DNA of 64,000 bases from Zymoseptoria tritici IPO323 (Eukaryota; Ascomycota; Dothideomycetes; Mycosphaerellales; Mycosphaerellaceae): positions 186,001-250,000 of the forward strand of contig NC_018210.1 of NCBI RefSeq assembly GCF_000219625.1. The letters run 5' to 3'. The translations under genes and the position numbers were made by a program. The notes beneath the pieces were generated by a model that saw only the letters and a list, made by a program, of their open reading frames with translations, ran no database searches and was not told the origin of the DNA. Below are positions 33,241-44,026 of this stretch, piece by piece. The number at the start of each line of letters is the position of its first letter. Position 1 is the first letter of the stretch.

Positions 33241-33996
33241 ATGTCGTCTCCGCCGAATCACGCCGCCAAAGTCAACGAGCTCTTCGACCCCAGGAAGCTG
33301 CCCATCGACGAAACGTCCTCTTACGCCTACAATCTGTCCGAGACGAAGGAGGACCCCGCCGACGACAAGCTCTCTGCCGATACGCAATGCGCCAACGACG
33401 ACGACGACGACACCAGCGTCCACAGCCAGACTTCCGCCGACAAAACAGCAGCTGGGAAAGAAGACCGCGCGAGACTTCCACCTCTTCTTCGACTACCTGC
33501 TGAGCTGCGGAATGAAATCTACTCCTACATCTTCCCTCCTCCGCCAGCCGCGCTGTTCAAGCCCCACGCTCCCGACATGTACTGCGCATCCCTCTGTCAC
33601 CGCTCGATGATGATTCCGCCCCTCCTGCACACCTCTCAGCAGATTCGCGCCGAGTCCAGTGGAGTCTTCTTCTCCACGGCCGTCTTCGTGTTCGATCACT
33701 CGTACGGTGTGGTCAGCTACCTCAAGACTCTACTTCGGCGACACGTGGAGATGATCCAGCATATCCACTACAACCCGGCACGTCCCCGGACATTCTGGGA
33801 CCCGCATTGGGCTTCGAATGGGCTCCTGGAGGGCAAGGAACTGAAGCAACTAAGGCTCGAGCTGGCGCATGCTGGTGTCGCAGCGTTGAGAGATGGTGTT
33901 ATCAAGGTGTGGGTCGTGCTGGGGAAAAAGGTCAAGCGCGAGAGTGGGCTCTGGACGGAAGATGGTCTTTGGACCGCACGGCCGGGAGAGTATTGA
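33241..33996 (+). CDS. LLRLPxELRNxIY-family protein, paralog 1
   Basis: 251 residues from the MSSPP start, or 289 from an ATG at 33127 in the same frame. I prefer MSSPP because paralog 2 begins identically and paralog 3 similarly. A disordered acidic head (poly-Asp near 55-60) leads into the family core RLPPLLRLPAELRNEIYSYIFPPPPA. Then come a HTSQQIRAES-type helix, VFVFDHSYGVVSYLKTL, and a C-terminal LRDGVIKVWV with a Trp-Thr-rich end. This resembles the F-box-like DUF7730/2EXR proteins that are expanded in Dothideomycetes. No enzymatic motif. It is the first of three direct tandem copies. Confidence 0.7.
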   Translation: MSSPPNHAAKVNELFDPRKLPIDETSSYAYNLSETKEDPADDKLSADTQCANDDDDDTSVHSQTSADKTAAGKEDRARLPPLLRLPAELRNEIYSYIFPPPPAALFKPHAPDMYCASLCHRSMMIPPLLHTSQQIRAESSGVFFSTAVFVFDHSYGVVSYLKTLLRRHVEMIQHIHYNPARPRTFWDPHWASNGLLEGKELKQLRLELAHAGVAALRDGVIKVWVVLGKKVKRESGLWTEDGLWTARPGEY

Positions 33997-34529
33997 GAGA
34001 AGCAGAGTAGGCGTGGCTTTGGATGGATGTTGATTGAAGGAGGGCAATCCGGCTGCCCTGTGCTGTGGCATATTTCCGCCCTCTAGGGCAATGGAGGTCA
34101 TGGTCTCGCATGCCCTCCAGCTGACCGTCTAGCGCTGGCCGACGGATCGCGGCTGAAGGCTTTCCTTATTCTCGAAGGTGACGGGATAAAAGTGTTTCGG
34201 GGGCATGCAGTTTATTGGAAGCCACCTACCATGTCCTCGTCAAACATCACCGTCGTTTGACATTTGTCTTCAATTCCTCTCATCTTCTGCCAAGTCGTAC
34301 GTCTGCTGCCACATGAATCCACTTTTGTTCAGTTTCATCTGCTCCTTCTCTGCCTTTGGCGCCAAGTCGTTCGTCTGTCACATGAAGCCGCCTTCCCGCA
34401 AGTTCACACCCGCACTTTCTTTCCCTTCGTCCTCGTACAAATTTCAAACCTCATCCACTCACAAACCACATTTTGTTTGCCACATCATCTCGAACAACAA
34501 CACATCGCTCACCCTCTAGCAAGCGCAAC
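33997..34529. other. Spacer between paralogs 1 and 2
   Basis: No gene seen. The last 50 nt before the next ATG (ACAACAACACA-rich) resemble the leaders of paralogs 1 and 3. Confidence 0.4.
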
Positions 34530-35252
34530 ATGTCTTCTCCGCCACTCCACACCGCCGAAGTCGCGCAAGTATCCAACGTCGGGAACACCTCCATCGACGA
34601 ACCACCGCAAAAGAAGGGTCTACCACAAGCCGTTGAGAACAAGAACATGGTCTCAAGCAAGAAGACGTCGCTTCAGCTGCCACCGCTCCTTCGACTTCCG
34701 CCTGAGCTGCGCAACCGCATCTACTCTTTCATCTTCCCAGCGCCGCCACCAGAGATCTCTAAAACATATCCTCCGAACTTAGACTCAGGCGGATACCACA
34801 AGAACTCGCACAAGAGCACGGGTTATCTCTCCCATGCGCTCCTCCAAGTCAACCGTCAACTCCGCCGCGAAACGTTCAAGATCTTCTTCTCCGACTCCGT
34901 CTTCATCTTCAACAACTTGAAGAAATTGGTCAAGTGCCTCGAAGCATTGCCTCGAGAGTCCGTGGAGGCCATCAGAAACATCCACCTAGACATCCCAAGA
35001 CTGGACAACAAACCGCCTATGTCCGGACCCTACAACTCCAGACTTATATACCAGCATGTCATTGCGCAGCTACAGACCAAGCAGCAGCGGCGACTGGACG
35101 TTCTTCTGGCCAACTCGGGAGTGAAGGACTTGAGCAAGGACGCAGTGAAAATCTGGGTCAGATTCGGACTGGCTGATAGCGGAAAAGGTGGCGTCTGGAC
35201 GGAGGATCCGCGCTATTACCTAGGAGATACGAAGCACGTCAATGTCGTTTGA
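34530..35252 (+). CDS. LLRLPxELRNxIY-family protein, paralog 2
   Basis: 240 residues from MSSPPLHTAEV. It has a short basic head, the core LPPLLRLPPELRNRIYSFIFPAPPP, a HALLQVNRQLRRETF helix, and a VFIFNNLKKLVKCLEALPRESVEAI segment. It closes with VKDLSKDAVKIWVRFG and a WTED end. The sequence order is identical to its neighbours at 33241 and 35579, so the gene arose by local duplication. No function known; a role as a protein-interaction (F-box-like) module is inference. Confidence 0.7.
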   Translation: MSSPPLHTAEVAQVSNVGNTSIDEPPQKKGLPQAVENKNMVSSKKTSLQLPPLLRLPPELRNRIYSFIFPAPPPEISKTYPPNLDSGGYHKNSHKSTGYLSHALLQVNRQLRRETFKIFFSDSVFIFNNLKKLVKCLEALPRESVEAIRNIHLDIPRLDNKPPMSGPYNSRLIYQHVIAQLQTKQQRRLDVLLANSGVKDLSKDAVKIWVRFGLADSGKGGVWTEDPRYYLGDTKHVNVV

Positions 35253-35578
35253 TAGTTTCAGACCGCTCTGGGCTTGGTCATGCTGCGCTTCAGAGCCGAC
35301 TGGAGAGCAGAAATGTTGGCGCAGGAGGAGTTAGCAGTAGGCGGAGAGGTTCTGAGGACGGCGGTAATTAGCGCATGCCGCGATTCTCCTTCGATCATAA
35401 TGTACATACCTTCAGAAGCATTCACGAGACCAAGCTCGACGTGAATATGCCAAGCCATTCGTTTGCCTCGCAAAACAAATTCTTTCAGCTCTTCAGCTTT
35501 CTTCCTTTCCAACTTCACCTGAACAACAACATCAAAATCAGCGCTTCCAGCAACTCTCCAAACTCGAGCTGGCGCAAG
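35253..35578. other. Spacer between paralogs 2 and 3
   Basis: 326 nt without a gene. The paralog 3 frame is open from an ATG at 35375, but the first 68 codons look like leader sequence. Confidence 0.4.
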
Positions 35579-36184
35579 ATGGCCTCATCATCACCACCGA
35601 CCGGCACGAGCAAGTTCGAGCAAGTCTCCACATTGCCGCCGCTCCTCCGCCTCCCGCCGGAATTGCGCAATCACATTTACGCCTTCATCTTTCCAGCTCC
35701 ACCGGCAGACTCCTTTACGGAGTCCCCACCTCACCCGCTCCATCATCCCACCGGTACCGCCCATCTGTTCCCTGCAATCCTCCGCGTCAACCGTCAGATC
35801 CGCCGCGAAGCCTTCGAAATGGCCTTCTCAACCACCATCTTCGAATTCACAAAGTCGAGCGCCGTCATCAGCTACCTTCGAACCTTACCTCGCGAGTTCG
35901 TGGAAGCCATCGAGAACATCCACCTAACCTACCCGGGCTGTGTGGAGATTTTCGATACCCAGAGAAATATGCACTTAGTGTGGATCGAGGTCGCAATGAC
36001 GCAGTGTTTTGAGCTTCACACGCTGAGGGTCATGCTCGACACAGGCGGTGTCGAGGGACTGAAGGATGGCGTGGCGAAGGTCTGGGTTCAGGTTGGTGTC
36101 GAGGGTGGGTCGTGGACGGCGAAACCGATGGGCTGCTTCCAAAAAGCTCAAAATAGAAGGCTTGCGGGAGAACCACTGTCGTAG
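35579..36184 (+). CDS. LLRLPxELRNxIY-family protein, paralog 3
   Basis: 201 residues from the ATG at 35579 (MASSSPPTG). It has the shortest head of the three copies. The core is LPPLLRLPPELRNHIYAFIFPAPP, followed by ILRVNRQIRREAFEMAF, TIFEFTKSSAVISYLRTLPREFVEAIENI and GGVEGLKDGVAKVWVQVG. The tail carries SWTAKP. It is clearly the third tandem member and closer to paralog 2 than to paralog 1 by eye. No stop or frameshift interrupts it. Confidence 0.7.
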   Translation: MASSSPPTGTSKFEQVSTLPPLLRLPPELRNHIYAFIFPAPPADSFTESPPHPLHHPTGTAHLFPAILRVNRQIRREAFEMAFSTTIFEFTKSSAVISYLRTLPREFVEAIENIHLTYPGCVEIFDTQRNMHLVWIEVAMTQCFELHTLRVMLDTGGVEGLKDGVAKVWVQVGVEGGSWTAKPMGCFQKAQNRRLAGEPLS

Positions 36185-36568
36185 GATTTCTTTGAGCTCT
36201 CTGCGTTGGCTGCAATGCTGTCGATTCGAGCGCGGACGGACGCCGCGGTCATGCGGCCTTGCTCAAGATACCGACATACGCCGGGTGACAGACTCTGAAA
36301 GTGAGGAATGGATGCGTGAAGGCCATGCGATGGAACAGATCACGGCAGAAAAGGATTCGTGGTGACGCACAAGTTTTCCTACTTACAGATCTGCTCTCTC
36401 AATCAACGAAGCCGTGTCGTCAACCATGTCATTCATGCTCTTACACTTGTCTTCATTCCAGCCTCATGAACATTGCCTCCTGCCTCCGGATGCACCTCTA
36501 TCCTGACCCAGCACTTGTCCGCCCGTCCCAGCACCTCACCTCTTCCCACTCTCCCTTCTCCACCCACA
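36185..36568. other. Intergenic, convergent
   Basis: Lies between the paralog 3 stop and the GMF stop. No gene recognised. Confidence 0.4.
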
Positions 36569-37153
36569 TCACTCCTCCCCCTGCAACCTCTCCTCAACCC
36601 CCTCCACCTCCTCTCCACTCTCCACCTCCAAAATCCTCCCCACCTCCGCCGAATTCTTCATCAACTCCTTCGCCCCCGCATACAACATCCTCGCCTGACT
36701 CGAACACGTCGGCGGCATGAAATTCAACATGACATACGGCACGGACATCCTGCCGGAGGATTTCATCGTGAGCGGGTAGCTGAGCAGGACGTAGCGGGGG
36801 GAGTTGTCGGGGAGTTCGTCGGCGATGTCTTGGAGGGTGGTGTAGACGGTTGAGTCGACGGGGAGGATTTCCATGGTTTTGCTGTCGATGTGGTCTTCTG
36901 GTCGGGGACGGTGGGGGTCAGCTTGTGAGGTCATTGCCATATTGGAGTTGGAGGAGCGAGTCAGCGGGAGGGGTGGGGTTGTCTCACATATCATTGCTTG
37001 AGGATCTTTGGCGCGCGAGGTGCTGAGGCGGAATTTCCGGAGGGATTCGCGGGTGGAGGGGGAGATGGTGTAGAGGCGGGATTCGGAGGCCTGAGGAGGA
37101 AGGAGGATGTTAGCGGAGTTATAGCGGGAGGGTGACAGGGTAAGGCAGACCAT
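36569..37153 (-). CDS. Glia maturation factor (ADF-homology, Arp2/3 debrancher)
   Basis: Three minus-strand exons (37153-37151, 37090-36988, 36894-36569) give 143 residues, the usual GMF length. The first exon is only the ATG. The following 60-nt intron keeps frame and has CGCTAAC and a pyrimidine tract before CAG, though its 5' site GTCTGC is weak. Diagnostic text is SESRLYTISPSTRESLRKFRLS, VDSTVYTTLQDIADELPD, PRYVLLSYPL, MSVPYVML and RMLYAGAKELM. GMF binds Arp2/3 and removes actin branches at endocytic sites (established for yeast gmf1/Aim7). If the first intron is not spliced, 20 residues would be inserted after Met. Confidence 0.88.
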   Translation of the reverse strand: MVCLTLSPSRYNSANILLPPQASESRLYTISPSTRESLRKFRLSTSRAKDPQAMICETTPPLPLTRSSNSNMAMTSQADPHRPRPEDHIDSKTMEILPVDSTVYTTLQDIADELPDNSPRYVLLSYPLTMKSSGRMSVPYVMLNFMPPTCSSQARMLYAGAKELMKNSAEVGRILEVESGEEVEGVEERLQGEE

Positions 37154-37414
37154 GATTGCGGTGATGGCGGAGAGGACGGTGAGGTCGAAGCGAGGATATA
37201 TCTTGTCATTCACTGGAAAGGAAGAAGTGAAGTGAAGTCCATCGTCCAAGCAGATCTACAAGCCGATTCTCGGCCCCCAAATCGACCCCACGTTTCGGCC
37301 CATGGATGTCGTCAACGATGCATTGAGCTTGAACAACGACATCCCTACCCTACACTCTCACACTCACAACACCCTCACCGTCCCCTCACTCCGCTCCGCC
37401 CTCCCCATATCTCC

Positions 37415-38516
37415 ATGTTCTCCCGCCTCTCCCAACTCACCCGCCACCTCAGCAAACCCCTCCCCAATTACCTCCACCAATCCTCCTTTGCCGGAGCGTA
37501 TACGTCACGAACCCTCGCCATGGCCGAAGAACGCAGCAAGAGGACGATTCACACGGCGGCATGCTTGATCATTGGAGATGAAGTGTTGGGTGGGAAGGTC
37601 AGTCGCAGCATTGAACGGGATACACACAAGAAGAAATGCTGAGAAGGATATCCCTAGACGGTCGACACCAACTCGGCCTACTTCGCCAAATTCTGTTTCT
37701 CCCTAGGCATCAACCTCAAGCGGGTAGAAGTCATCTCCGACGATGAAGGCGAAATCGTCGAAGCCGCAAGACGGATGAGTTCCAACTACGACTTTGTCGT
37801 CACGAGTGGAGGGATTGGACCGACACACGACGACATCACGTATCAGAGCATTGCCAAGGCGTAAGTCTACCTGTCTTCAAGAGCACAGCAGAGAAGATCG
37901 CTGCTGACGGAAAGCCGATTTTTCCAGCTTCTCTTTACCTCTTGTCTTGCACGAGGAGTCGTACAAGAAAATGAAAGCCCTCTCCAAACCCCGCCCGGAC
38001 CAACCTCCCTTCTCCTGGGACGAAGACTCACCTCAACGCCGCGCCAAACTCCGCATGATCGAACTTCCCTACGACAATTCCCTCCCCGACGCCGACCAAG
38101 TCATCTTCCCCGCCGAAGACCTCTGGGTCCCCATCTCCTGCGTCAACGGAAACGTCCACATCCTCCCCGGCATCCCGCGCCTCTTCGAAAAACTGCTCAC
38201 GGGCTTGAAACCCCGCCTTCTCCCCCGCCTGACCGATCCCGACGGAAAAGGTGTACACCGAATCCTCTTCTCCACACCCTTACCCGAGTCTTCAGTCGCG
38301 GAATTTTTGACCCAACTCGCGGCAAAGGTGGAGCCGAAGGGTGTCAAGGTTGGATCCTACCCGAGGTGGGGTAAGAGTCGGAATACAGTGACGCTGGTGG
38401 GGAAGGACAAGGAGTTCATGGAGACGTTGATTGAGGAGGTGGAGAAGGGCGTGGAGGGAAAGAGGGTGCAGGCTGAAGATGAGAATGATAGTGAGGGGAG
38501 TGATAAGGATGCTTGA
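37415..38516 (+). CDS. MoCF/molybdopterin-binding-domain protein (CinA/FAD-pyrophosphatase type)
   Basis: Three exons (37415-37597, 37658-37860, 37928-38516) give 324 residues. The first about 35 residues are basic and Ser/Leu-rich (FSRLSQLTRHLSKPL), a likely mitochondrial presequence; an internal Met (MAEERSKR) could give a cytosolic form. The domain has the MoaB/MogA-like motifs LIIGDEVLGGKTVDTNS, VEVISDDEGEI and TSGGIGPTHDDITYQSIAKA. Then come NGNVHILPGIPRLFEKLL and a C-terminal half typical of eukaryotic FAD-synthase N-domain relatives. A role in FAD or cofactor hydrolysis is inferred from that family. It is divergent from GMF. Confidence 0.82.
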
Positions 38517-38773
38517 CGGAAGGGATACCGTGGACGGGGGTCGTATCGGGGAGGGAGAGAAGCTGGGAGTGGGCGGGACGATGGGAACCCGAACTTTGCC
38601 GGGCAGGGCAGAAGGCTAGGGTGAGAGGTGATGACCGGTGATGCCGGAATGTACAGCAGCAGCGTTCCGGCAAAGCAAGATCCTGCCGAACGTGAGGAAG
38701 ACGAGAAATCAGAACCACACAACTAGAGGACTTCACAAACAGTGTAGGTTCTCGATGTCCTTGTTGTTCCTCA

Positions 38774-40970
38774 TCACGACGAAGGTCCAGGCTCTTCTTC
38801 CTCCTCGTGTCTCCCGCTACAGTTCCCTTCCTCAGCAACCTTCCCACTCTGCTCGCCGTGAGTGTGTGCACCGCCACCCTCATCATCATAAAAGAACCCG
38901 AACTCCTCCTTCCGCTCAATCACACCAAATCCCTCCCACCCTCCACCATTCCCACCCCCATCCCCCGCTTTCGCCTTACCCACCCGCTTCGCCAACAATC
39001 CTCCTCCTCCTCCTCCTCCTCCTCCTCCTCCTCCTCCTCCTCCTCCTCCTCCTTCATCACCACCTTCCGACCCACCCCGAATCGTAGTAACAGTCCTCCC
39101 CTCATCCGGTCTCAAATTCGCAATCCAATCCAAATCACTCGGTCTCCTCGGAACCCGTCTCCTTTTCTTCTTCGTCGACTTCTCTTTCGTTCCTCCTGGC
39201 GTTGACGGTGGTGAGTTCGCTGGTGAACGGCTGTGGGACTTGGACGTTGTGCGTGTGGTGGAAGTGTCTTGCGACGTCGCGGCTGAGGTGTCGGCAGATG
39301 TTGAGCCTGCCGTGGAGATTGCCGGAGAAGGGAGAGCGGAGGACGGGAGAGCGGAGGACGAGAGTTGGTGGAGGTGGTTGTGCAGCGGTAGATGGCGGTG
39401 GAGTTGAGGTGTCGCAGGCGCGGAAGGAGATTGTGATGCACTTGCTGAAGAGTGATAGGAGCGGGAGGTCGTTTTCGTCAAGCTCGTCTGCGCTGAAGGG
39501 GAGGAGGAGGGAGACTGTCCTGCTTTCCGGAAGACGGGGCGGGTTGAAGGGGATGCATTCAACTCCGTTGGCTCGGAAGGTAGAGAGGGCGAGGGAGTCG
39601 AGCCGGCGGAGGGGATGGTTGGAAGAGGAGTGGGCCTTGCGGAGTTGGCGATTTGTCGAGAGCGAGCGAAAGAGGTGCGGCGGTTCCAGTGAAAGGGTGG
39701 GAGATTGAGTTTGAAAGTCACGGACTTTCGACGAGGTGCGGGATGGGTGGGGTGTAGAAGCGATGCTGGAGGTGGAAGAGGAGCTGAGGCGAAGCTTCGT
39801 CGGCGGTCCCAGGTCAGTGGCTCCGGGTGAGGAGTCCCAAAGTTGTCCAGGGAGCAGGAGGATGTTGGAATTGGAGTTGGCGGGGCCGGGTAGTTGGCTT
39901 CGACGGCAGAGATTTGTTTCGGAGAGCGAAAGATGTTGTTGTTGAAGAGGGCGAAGAAGGGTTTGGCGCAGGGAACTGTGGCGAGGATGATGGAGACGTG
40001 GAGGACCTGAATCATCTCCGTCAGAGGAGTGGAATTTGAGGAAAGCAAGGTGAAACCCACAATGGTAGAGAGGAGGTTGCTATTGACGCGATAGAGAGTG
40101 AGGTCAGGACTGCTGATTGCGATGTGGACGTACTTCAGGCGGACGATAGCTGGTGGGAGGACTCTTCAGCGATGCATCTCAAGGTTAGCAATTTCTCCGT
40201 TTGATGAGGTCAATATGAGCAGCACTCACAGCAATCGCAGGGCAAACGATATGAACACGACAGCCTTCGGGTGCAGAGGCATTTGCAAGTTCCAGATGAT
40301 GAGCATCGCAGTCTTCAGATTCAAGCCCTCGAAGAACATGTATATGACGGTGTGACTGAGCCATACACTCCACTGCGCTGACGGTCAGGTCATTGCATCA
40401 CTCGGCTGGGAAGGGTACTCACAAGGTCGATGCATCCTCCTTGCTTTGAGTACCACGGTCTGTCGGCACCGCAGCTAAATGCCAGGATGAAGACGGTGAT
40501 AAGGACCCAGGTTCCTTCGACGACGATGAGTGTCTTCAATATCCAGAGGTGATGCCTCGTCTGGGTGATACGCATGATGAAGAATGTCACGGAGAGAATC
40601 GAACATCCGGTTGCGAGTGCGTAGAATTGTCTCGAGATCCAGAAGAGGACATAGCTCTCGGCCACGTCTATGGCAGTAAGGGATTCTTGAGGTTGGCCGA
40701 GACCGTGATGGACGGCGAGGAGAATCACGCTGGACCAAGTGATGCCGAAGATCTGATTCGAACAGATCAGTGTTTATCTGGCGAGTTTGAGTATGACTGC
40801 GAAACACTCACCGTCGCCGCAGCACAAGCTGCATCGTCCCAACCGAGCGGTCCGCTGATTTGAAGGCGTAGGAATAGACGGATCAGGAAAACCATTGACG
40901 ACTAGAGAATGGCTGTGACATTGGCAATCACGACCGAGGCCGGCCCCTTAGGGAGGTCGAAGGCTGGCAT
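38774..40970 (-). pseudogene. Fungal rhodopsin-domain membrane protein with an in-frame TAG
   Basis: Four minus-strand exons (40970-40812, 40752-40423, 40372-40230, 40163-38774) join in frame to 673 codons. The seven-helix PTH11/SAT4-like part shows LGWDD, SYVLFWISRQFYALATG, LWILKTLIVVEG, SVWLSHTVIYMFFEG and IVRLKYVHIA. A cytosolic tail of about 350 residues is Ser/Pro-rich, with poly-Gly from a GGA repeat. Codon 23, inside the first membrane helix (VIANVTAIL-stop-SSMVFLIRL), is TAG at 40904-40902. Read-through or a start at the ATG 40895 would lose half of helix 1. Either this is a recent pseudogene or the base is an error. The role of the family is signalling or unknown. Confidence 0.72.
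38998..39053. repeat. CTC/GAG trinucleotide microsatellite
   Basis: About 18 CTC (plus) units. On the minus strand they encode a run of about 19 Gly in the C-terminal tail of the rhodopsin-domain protein. Confidence 0.9.
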
Positions 40971-41343
40971 CGGTCATGCGGTGTGGTCGGTGGAAGAATA
41001 TCACATATTGGCGTGAGGAAAATGGAGTCGGCTGGAGGGGAGGTCTCGTGTTCTCGGCCAATGCGAAACCACAGAATGGCGGGAATCACACGGCAGGGAC
41101 ATCGGTCTTCCGAGATTCTACTGGCGGGCCGATCGTGAGCCGGGAAGATCTCTGGACGACTTACGATAGGCAAGTGCTGACACGTGAAAGGAGCAAGACC
41201 GAAAATGGAACTCGAACATGGAACTCGACTTTCATCATGACCGCCTACGAACTATACACGACAACAACTTATCATCCTATACTCGCAGGAGATTATACGG
41301 ACCAGTACTCAAGCACATTCATTTACATCACTCTACCACCAAC
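40971..41343. other. Divergent intergenic region, rhodopsin / permease
   Basis: 373 nt shared between two membrane-protein genes transcribed away from each other. No clear motif. Confidence 0.4.
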
Positions 41344-43075
41344 ATGGCCTCTCCGCTTCTCCCTCTCAAACCTCATCTCGGCTCTCTGGACCTAGAATCC
41401 CTCTCCCCAACCACATCCGCCGCCTCCTCTCTTCAACCCTCACGTAAACGCCCCTCCCGAGCACAACCCACCACTATCGACCCAGACCAGCGCTCCGGAC
41501 CCATCGCCACCCGCCGACAAGAAATCCAACGCCAGTACCGTAAACTCTCCTCAATCGCCTTCTCCTCCCTCGTCATGGGATCTTAGGAACTCCTCCTCAC
41601 CACCAACGCCCTCGCCCTTATCAACGGCGGACTCTCAGGCCTCTTCTGGTCCACCATCCTCGCCTACACAGGACAACTCTTCATCGTCCTCTCCATTGCC
41701 GAGATGTCATCGATGGTTCCCCTCGGCGGCGGACAATACCGTTTCGTATCCGCTTTTGCACCTCCGAAGTTCGAACGTATGCTATCTTACATCACCGGCT
41801 GGATCTGTTCTGTCGGATGGCAGACTCGCTTCACCGCACACTGCTACATTATCGCCAACATGGGTCAAGCACTTATTGATCTGCAAGCTCGACCCACGGG
41901 AACGGGGACTTGGTTCTTCCACCTCACCGTCATCGCTGTCGCCATTCTCCTCTCCTGCTTCAACGCCTTCGCAGCTGGCCATCTCTCCATCGCTGAAGGT
42001 GTCTTCGCCATCTGCCATGTCTTCGTGCTTGTACCTATCCTCGCGAGTCTCTGGGTTCTGGCCGACAAAGGCGACTTTCACTATATCTTCTTCAAACTCA
42101 CGGATAACGGCGGCGGCTGGCCATACACGGGACTTTCAGCCTGCGTGGGACAGCTAACGAGCATGTTTATCATGTTGGGTAGCGATGCGATGGTGTACAT
42201 TTCTGAGGAAGTCGAGGAAGCAGAGTTCATCGTACCGAGCAGTATGGTGTGGAGTTATGTCGCCAACCTGCCAATGACTTTTGCTTTACTGGTGACTTAT
42301 ATCTACAACGTTGGGGATTTGAGAGAAGTGGTGAGGTCGCCGCATCCGTTGGTGCATGTTTTTGAGACGATGTTGGATTCCAGGAATGCTACGATTGGTG
42401 AGTCGTGCTGTATCAGCTGTACGAGAACGATGCTGACATTCAATAGCATTCTCAGTCATCGTCATGGGCCTCCTCATCATGATCGCAGTCAGCACCATGG
42501 TTGCAACCTCGCGCCATCTCTTTTCCTTTGGGTGAGCAATCCTTCCCATCGTCACTCGCCATTTCAAGCTGACCCATCTCCTCCATCCCAGCCGCGACCG
42601 CGCCCTCCTCTTCGCACCCTTCATCTCCCACGTTCACCCAAGCCTGAAAGTCCCCCTGAACGCCATCCTCCTCACTCTCTTCACCACCTCCATCATTTCC
42701 CTCTGCACAATGGGCACAGTCTCAACCCTCCACACCATCCTCGGTCTCTCAACAAGCTGCTTTATGGCGAGTTACAGCGTCTCGATCGGATGCCTCATCC
42801 GCAAGCGATGGATAGGGGAAGAGTTGCCAACTTGCAGGTGGAGCCTGGGCAGAGCAGGATTGTGGGTAAATGTCCTCGGTTGGATGTATGCGGTTTGGGC
42901 GTTGTTTTGGAGTTTCTGGCCGACGAGGTATGCGATTCAGCCGAGCAATGCGAATTGGGCGATTGTTTTCTTTGGTTGGACTGTGGTGGCGGCGAGTGCG
43001 TTGTTTTTGGGCGCTGCGAGGAGGGAGAGGATGGGAAGGAGAGGGACGATGGGGAGGAGGGGGAAGAGTATTTGA
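41344..43075 (+). pseudogene. Amino-acid permease (APC family) with an in-frame TAG
   Basis: Three exons (41344-42397, 42447-42531, 42592-43075) give 540 codons. About twelve hydrophobic helices fit the GABA/choline-type APC permeases of fungi: LLLTTNALALINGGLSGLFW, IAEMSSMVPLGGGQYRFVS, ITGWICSVGWQ, DAMVYISEEVEEAEFIVPSS, GRDRALLFAPF and ILLTLFTTSIISL. Codon 81 is TAG (41584-41586) in LVMGS-stop-ELLLT, where relatives have Trp; TGG to TAG is a RIP-type change. I tested splicing around it by eye and no GT-AG pair there keeps the frame. Apart from that stop the gene is intact, so it is either a young pseudogene or a base error. Confidence 0.78.
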
Positions 43076-43501
43076 GTAATGTGATGCGCCCAACTACTCT
43101 TGACGTCCTAGTTCACTTCTCATTCCTCACTTGATCTGCTCCAAGAACTAACATGTGCCTCCTTTTGGTGAAGGATGGAGTGAGCTTTAGAAGGAGTGAT
43201 AATGGTCGCTTCTTTCTTTCTGCAACGATCCTCCCAGTTGGAACACCATACTTGCCGTCGCAGCCGTGAGCTCTTGCATTGAAGAACAAGCTTCAGTCGT
43301 CGCCACGGAGAGAGGTCAACACGCCTTCGTCACTGCGAGCCCGGCGAGCTTTCATCCTTTGACATGTCTCCACGCTTCGAAATCTCACCCTCGACCGCAG
43401 CTTCACTACCGCGCAACATATATCGAAGCCTCAGTACGACATCCATCAACCAGGCGGACTAGACTGCTCATTCAGCCATCACGTCGGCCTCTCCGCCCAC
43501 C
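43076..43501. other. Intergenic
   Basis: No gene recognised. Holds the 3' flank of the permease and the promoter of the small membrane gene at 43502. Confidence 0.4.
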
Positions 43502-44026
43502 ATGCACACCTGGCTCCTTTCCAATCTCTCCCCAGCGAGCATCAGCATCCTCTACATGTCCATCTGCACCGTTGTCAGTTGCATGGTGACCGTCGTCCTC
43601 GCCATCTCCTTTCACTGGGCCGCGAGCGAGCCCGTCAGCAACAACGACCATGTCCACTTCATACTCAGCGTGGGCCCTTCAGTCCGATTCGGCTTTCGCT
43701 GGGGATGGTACTTCCACACCGCATTCTCCTGGATATACGTTGTCTTCGTCACCTTTACGATGACGGCTGAGACGCATGCGCTGATCAATTTTATGAAAGC
43801 GAACACGGCTTGGATTGCGGCTTGCTTTGTGGTGGGATGTGCTTGGGTGTTTGGTACGAGAATGGGGGTGTTCAGTGAGCGGCGTGCGAAGCCAGATTGT
43901 GCTTGTTGCACTGCGATGTCGACGGAGCATTCGGGCCGCCAGATACATAATACGACTGTCACCCTCCACCAGCCGCTCGTCGCCAACGCCGATCGACGCC
44001 CAGCGCGGCCTTCCAAACGATCCTAG
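43502..44026 (+). CDS. Small three-TM membrane protein, unknown
   Basis: 174 residues in a single exon with a CACCATGC start. Three hydrophobic segments are visible: about 12-37 (ISILYMSICTVVSCMVTVVL), about 58-80 (GWYFHTAFSWIYVVFVTF) and about 95-115 (AWIAACFVVGCAWVFGT). A Cys pair follows (DCACC), then a basic cytosolic tail. Unrecognised family. The layout is plausible for a real gene but there is no homology signal I can name. Confidence 0.5.
   Translation: MHTWLLSNLSPASISILYMSICTVVSCMVTVVLAISFHWAASEPVSNNDHVHFILSVGPSVRFGFRWGWYFHTAFSWIYVVFVTFTMTAETHALINFMKANTAWIAACFVVGCAWVFGTRMGVFSERRAKPDCACCTAMSTEHSGRQIHNTTVTLHQPLVANADRRPARPSKRS

Noticed and set aside
38774..39100. Poly-Gly/poly-Glu stretch as a structured repeat domain
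   Set aside because: Explained by a simple GGA/CTC microsatellite in a disordered tail.
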